A stretch of DNA of 44,484 nucleotides from Christensenella sp. UBA5327 (GTDB lineage Bacteria > Bacillota > Clostridia > Christensenellales > Aristaeellaceae): contig DHQX01000010.1 in the NCBI GenBank assembly GCA_002411105.1, positions 406-44,889 of the forward strand, given 5' to 3'. Shown piece by piece: positions 44,407-44,484 of the stretch (positions within the stretch are counted from its first letter, which is position 1; the number at the start of each line of letters is the position of its first letter). A program made the translations under genes and the position numbers. The notes under the pieces were generated by a model, which worked only from the letters and a program-made list of their open reading frames with translations, ran no database searches and was not told the origin of the DNA.

Positions 44407-44435
44407 TTGACCTTTTTTTCTTGTCATGCTATTCT
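44407..44435 (+). promoter_or_regulatory. tRNA promoter
   Basis: TTGACC (44407-44412), a 17-base T-rich spacer and TATTCT (44430-44435), 26 bases before the tRNA. Confidence 0.8.
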
Positions 44436-44461
44436 AATTCAGCATCAAATGTGATGTGTCT

Positions 44462-44484
44462 GGTGCTTTGGCTCAGTTGGTAGA
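44462..44484 (+). tRNA. tRNA, 5' part only (continues beyond window)
   Basis: GGTGCTT acceptor strand, T8, then D-stem GCTC and D-loop AGTTGGTAGA fit the first 23 bases of a tRNA. The anticodon lies outside the window, so the amino acid cannot be told. Confidence 0.75.

Overview
The window looks like chromosomal DNA from a GC-rich Gram-positive bacterium, most likely a member of the Clostridia. Supporting signs are strong AGGAGG-type ribosome sites, a T-box leader on thrS, a PASTA-type PrkC kinase with its PP2C partner, ECF sigma factors overlapping membrane anti-sigma genes, and mostly typical -35/-10 promoters. The order cannot be fixed from the sequence alone. I see no insertion sequence, prophage, CRISPR array or integration site. 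Most of the window is housekeeping DNA with accessory modules between the blocks.

Left part (1-9300): the 3' end of ileS; an exported FMN-barrel-like protein; two divergent ECF sigma/membrane anti-sigma pairs that look like paralogues (1555-5460); a cytosolic GH13 alpha-amylase behind a perfect palindromic operator; and a TetR regulator followed by two small membrane-protein genes with matching promoter/operator architecture.

Centre (9250-26472): a T-box-controlled thrS-ybaK operon and a small thioesterase on the minus strand. Then comes a long, tightly packed plus-strand operon: yicC, gmk, rpoZ, coaBC, priA, def, fmt, rsmB, rlmN, prpC, prkC, rsgA, rpe, rsmA. Many neighbours overlap by 1-8 bases, so translation is probably coupled. 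It joins nucleotide supply, replication restart, start-Met processing, rRNA modification, ribosome assembly and Ser/Thr phosphorylation.

Right part (26473-39960): a secreted multi-SH3/peptidoglycan-binding protein with an unassigned C-terminal domain, then minus-strand genes. These are rimO-pgsA-recA, and polA-coaE-lytic transglycosylase-peptide-binding protein-flavin reductase. A small gene of unknown function is divergent from polA, and glyA and a short SRP RNA follow. The transglycosylase/binding-protein junction has an abnormal 206-base overlap that one missing T would explain.

Right end (40026-44484): a PhoB-type response regulator, its histidine kinase and a secreted PepSY-like protein form one overlapping operon. 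A second secreted PepSY-like protein follows from its own promoter. Both secreted proteins end in extraordinary poly-aspartate tails (18+4 Asp; 20+18 Asp inside an 80-residue acidic tail). This is the best candidate in the window for an undescribed system: a two-component envelope sensor linked to polyanionic secreted proteins. A tRNA gene begins at the last 23 bases.
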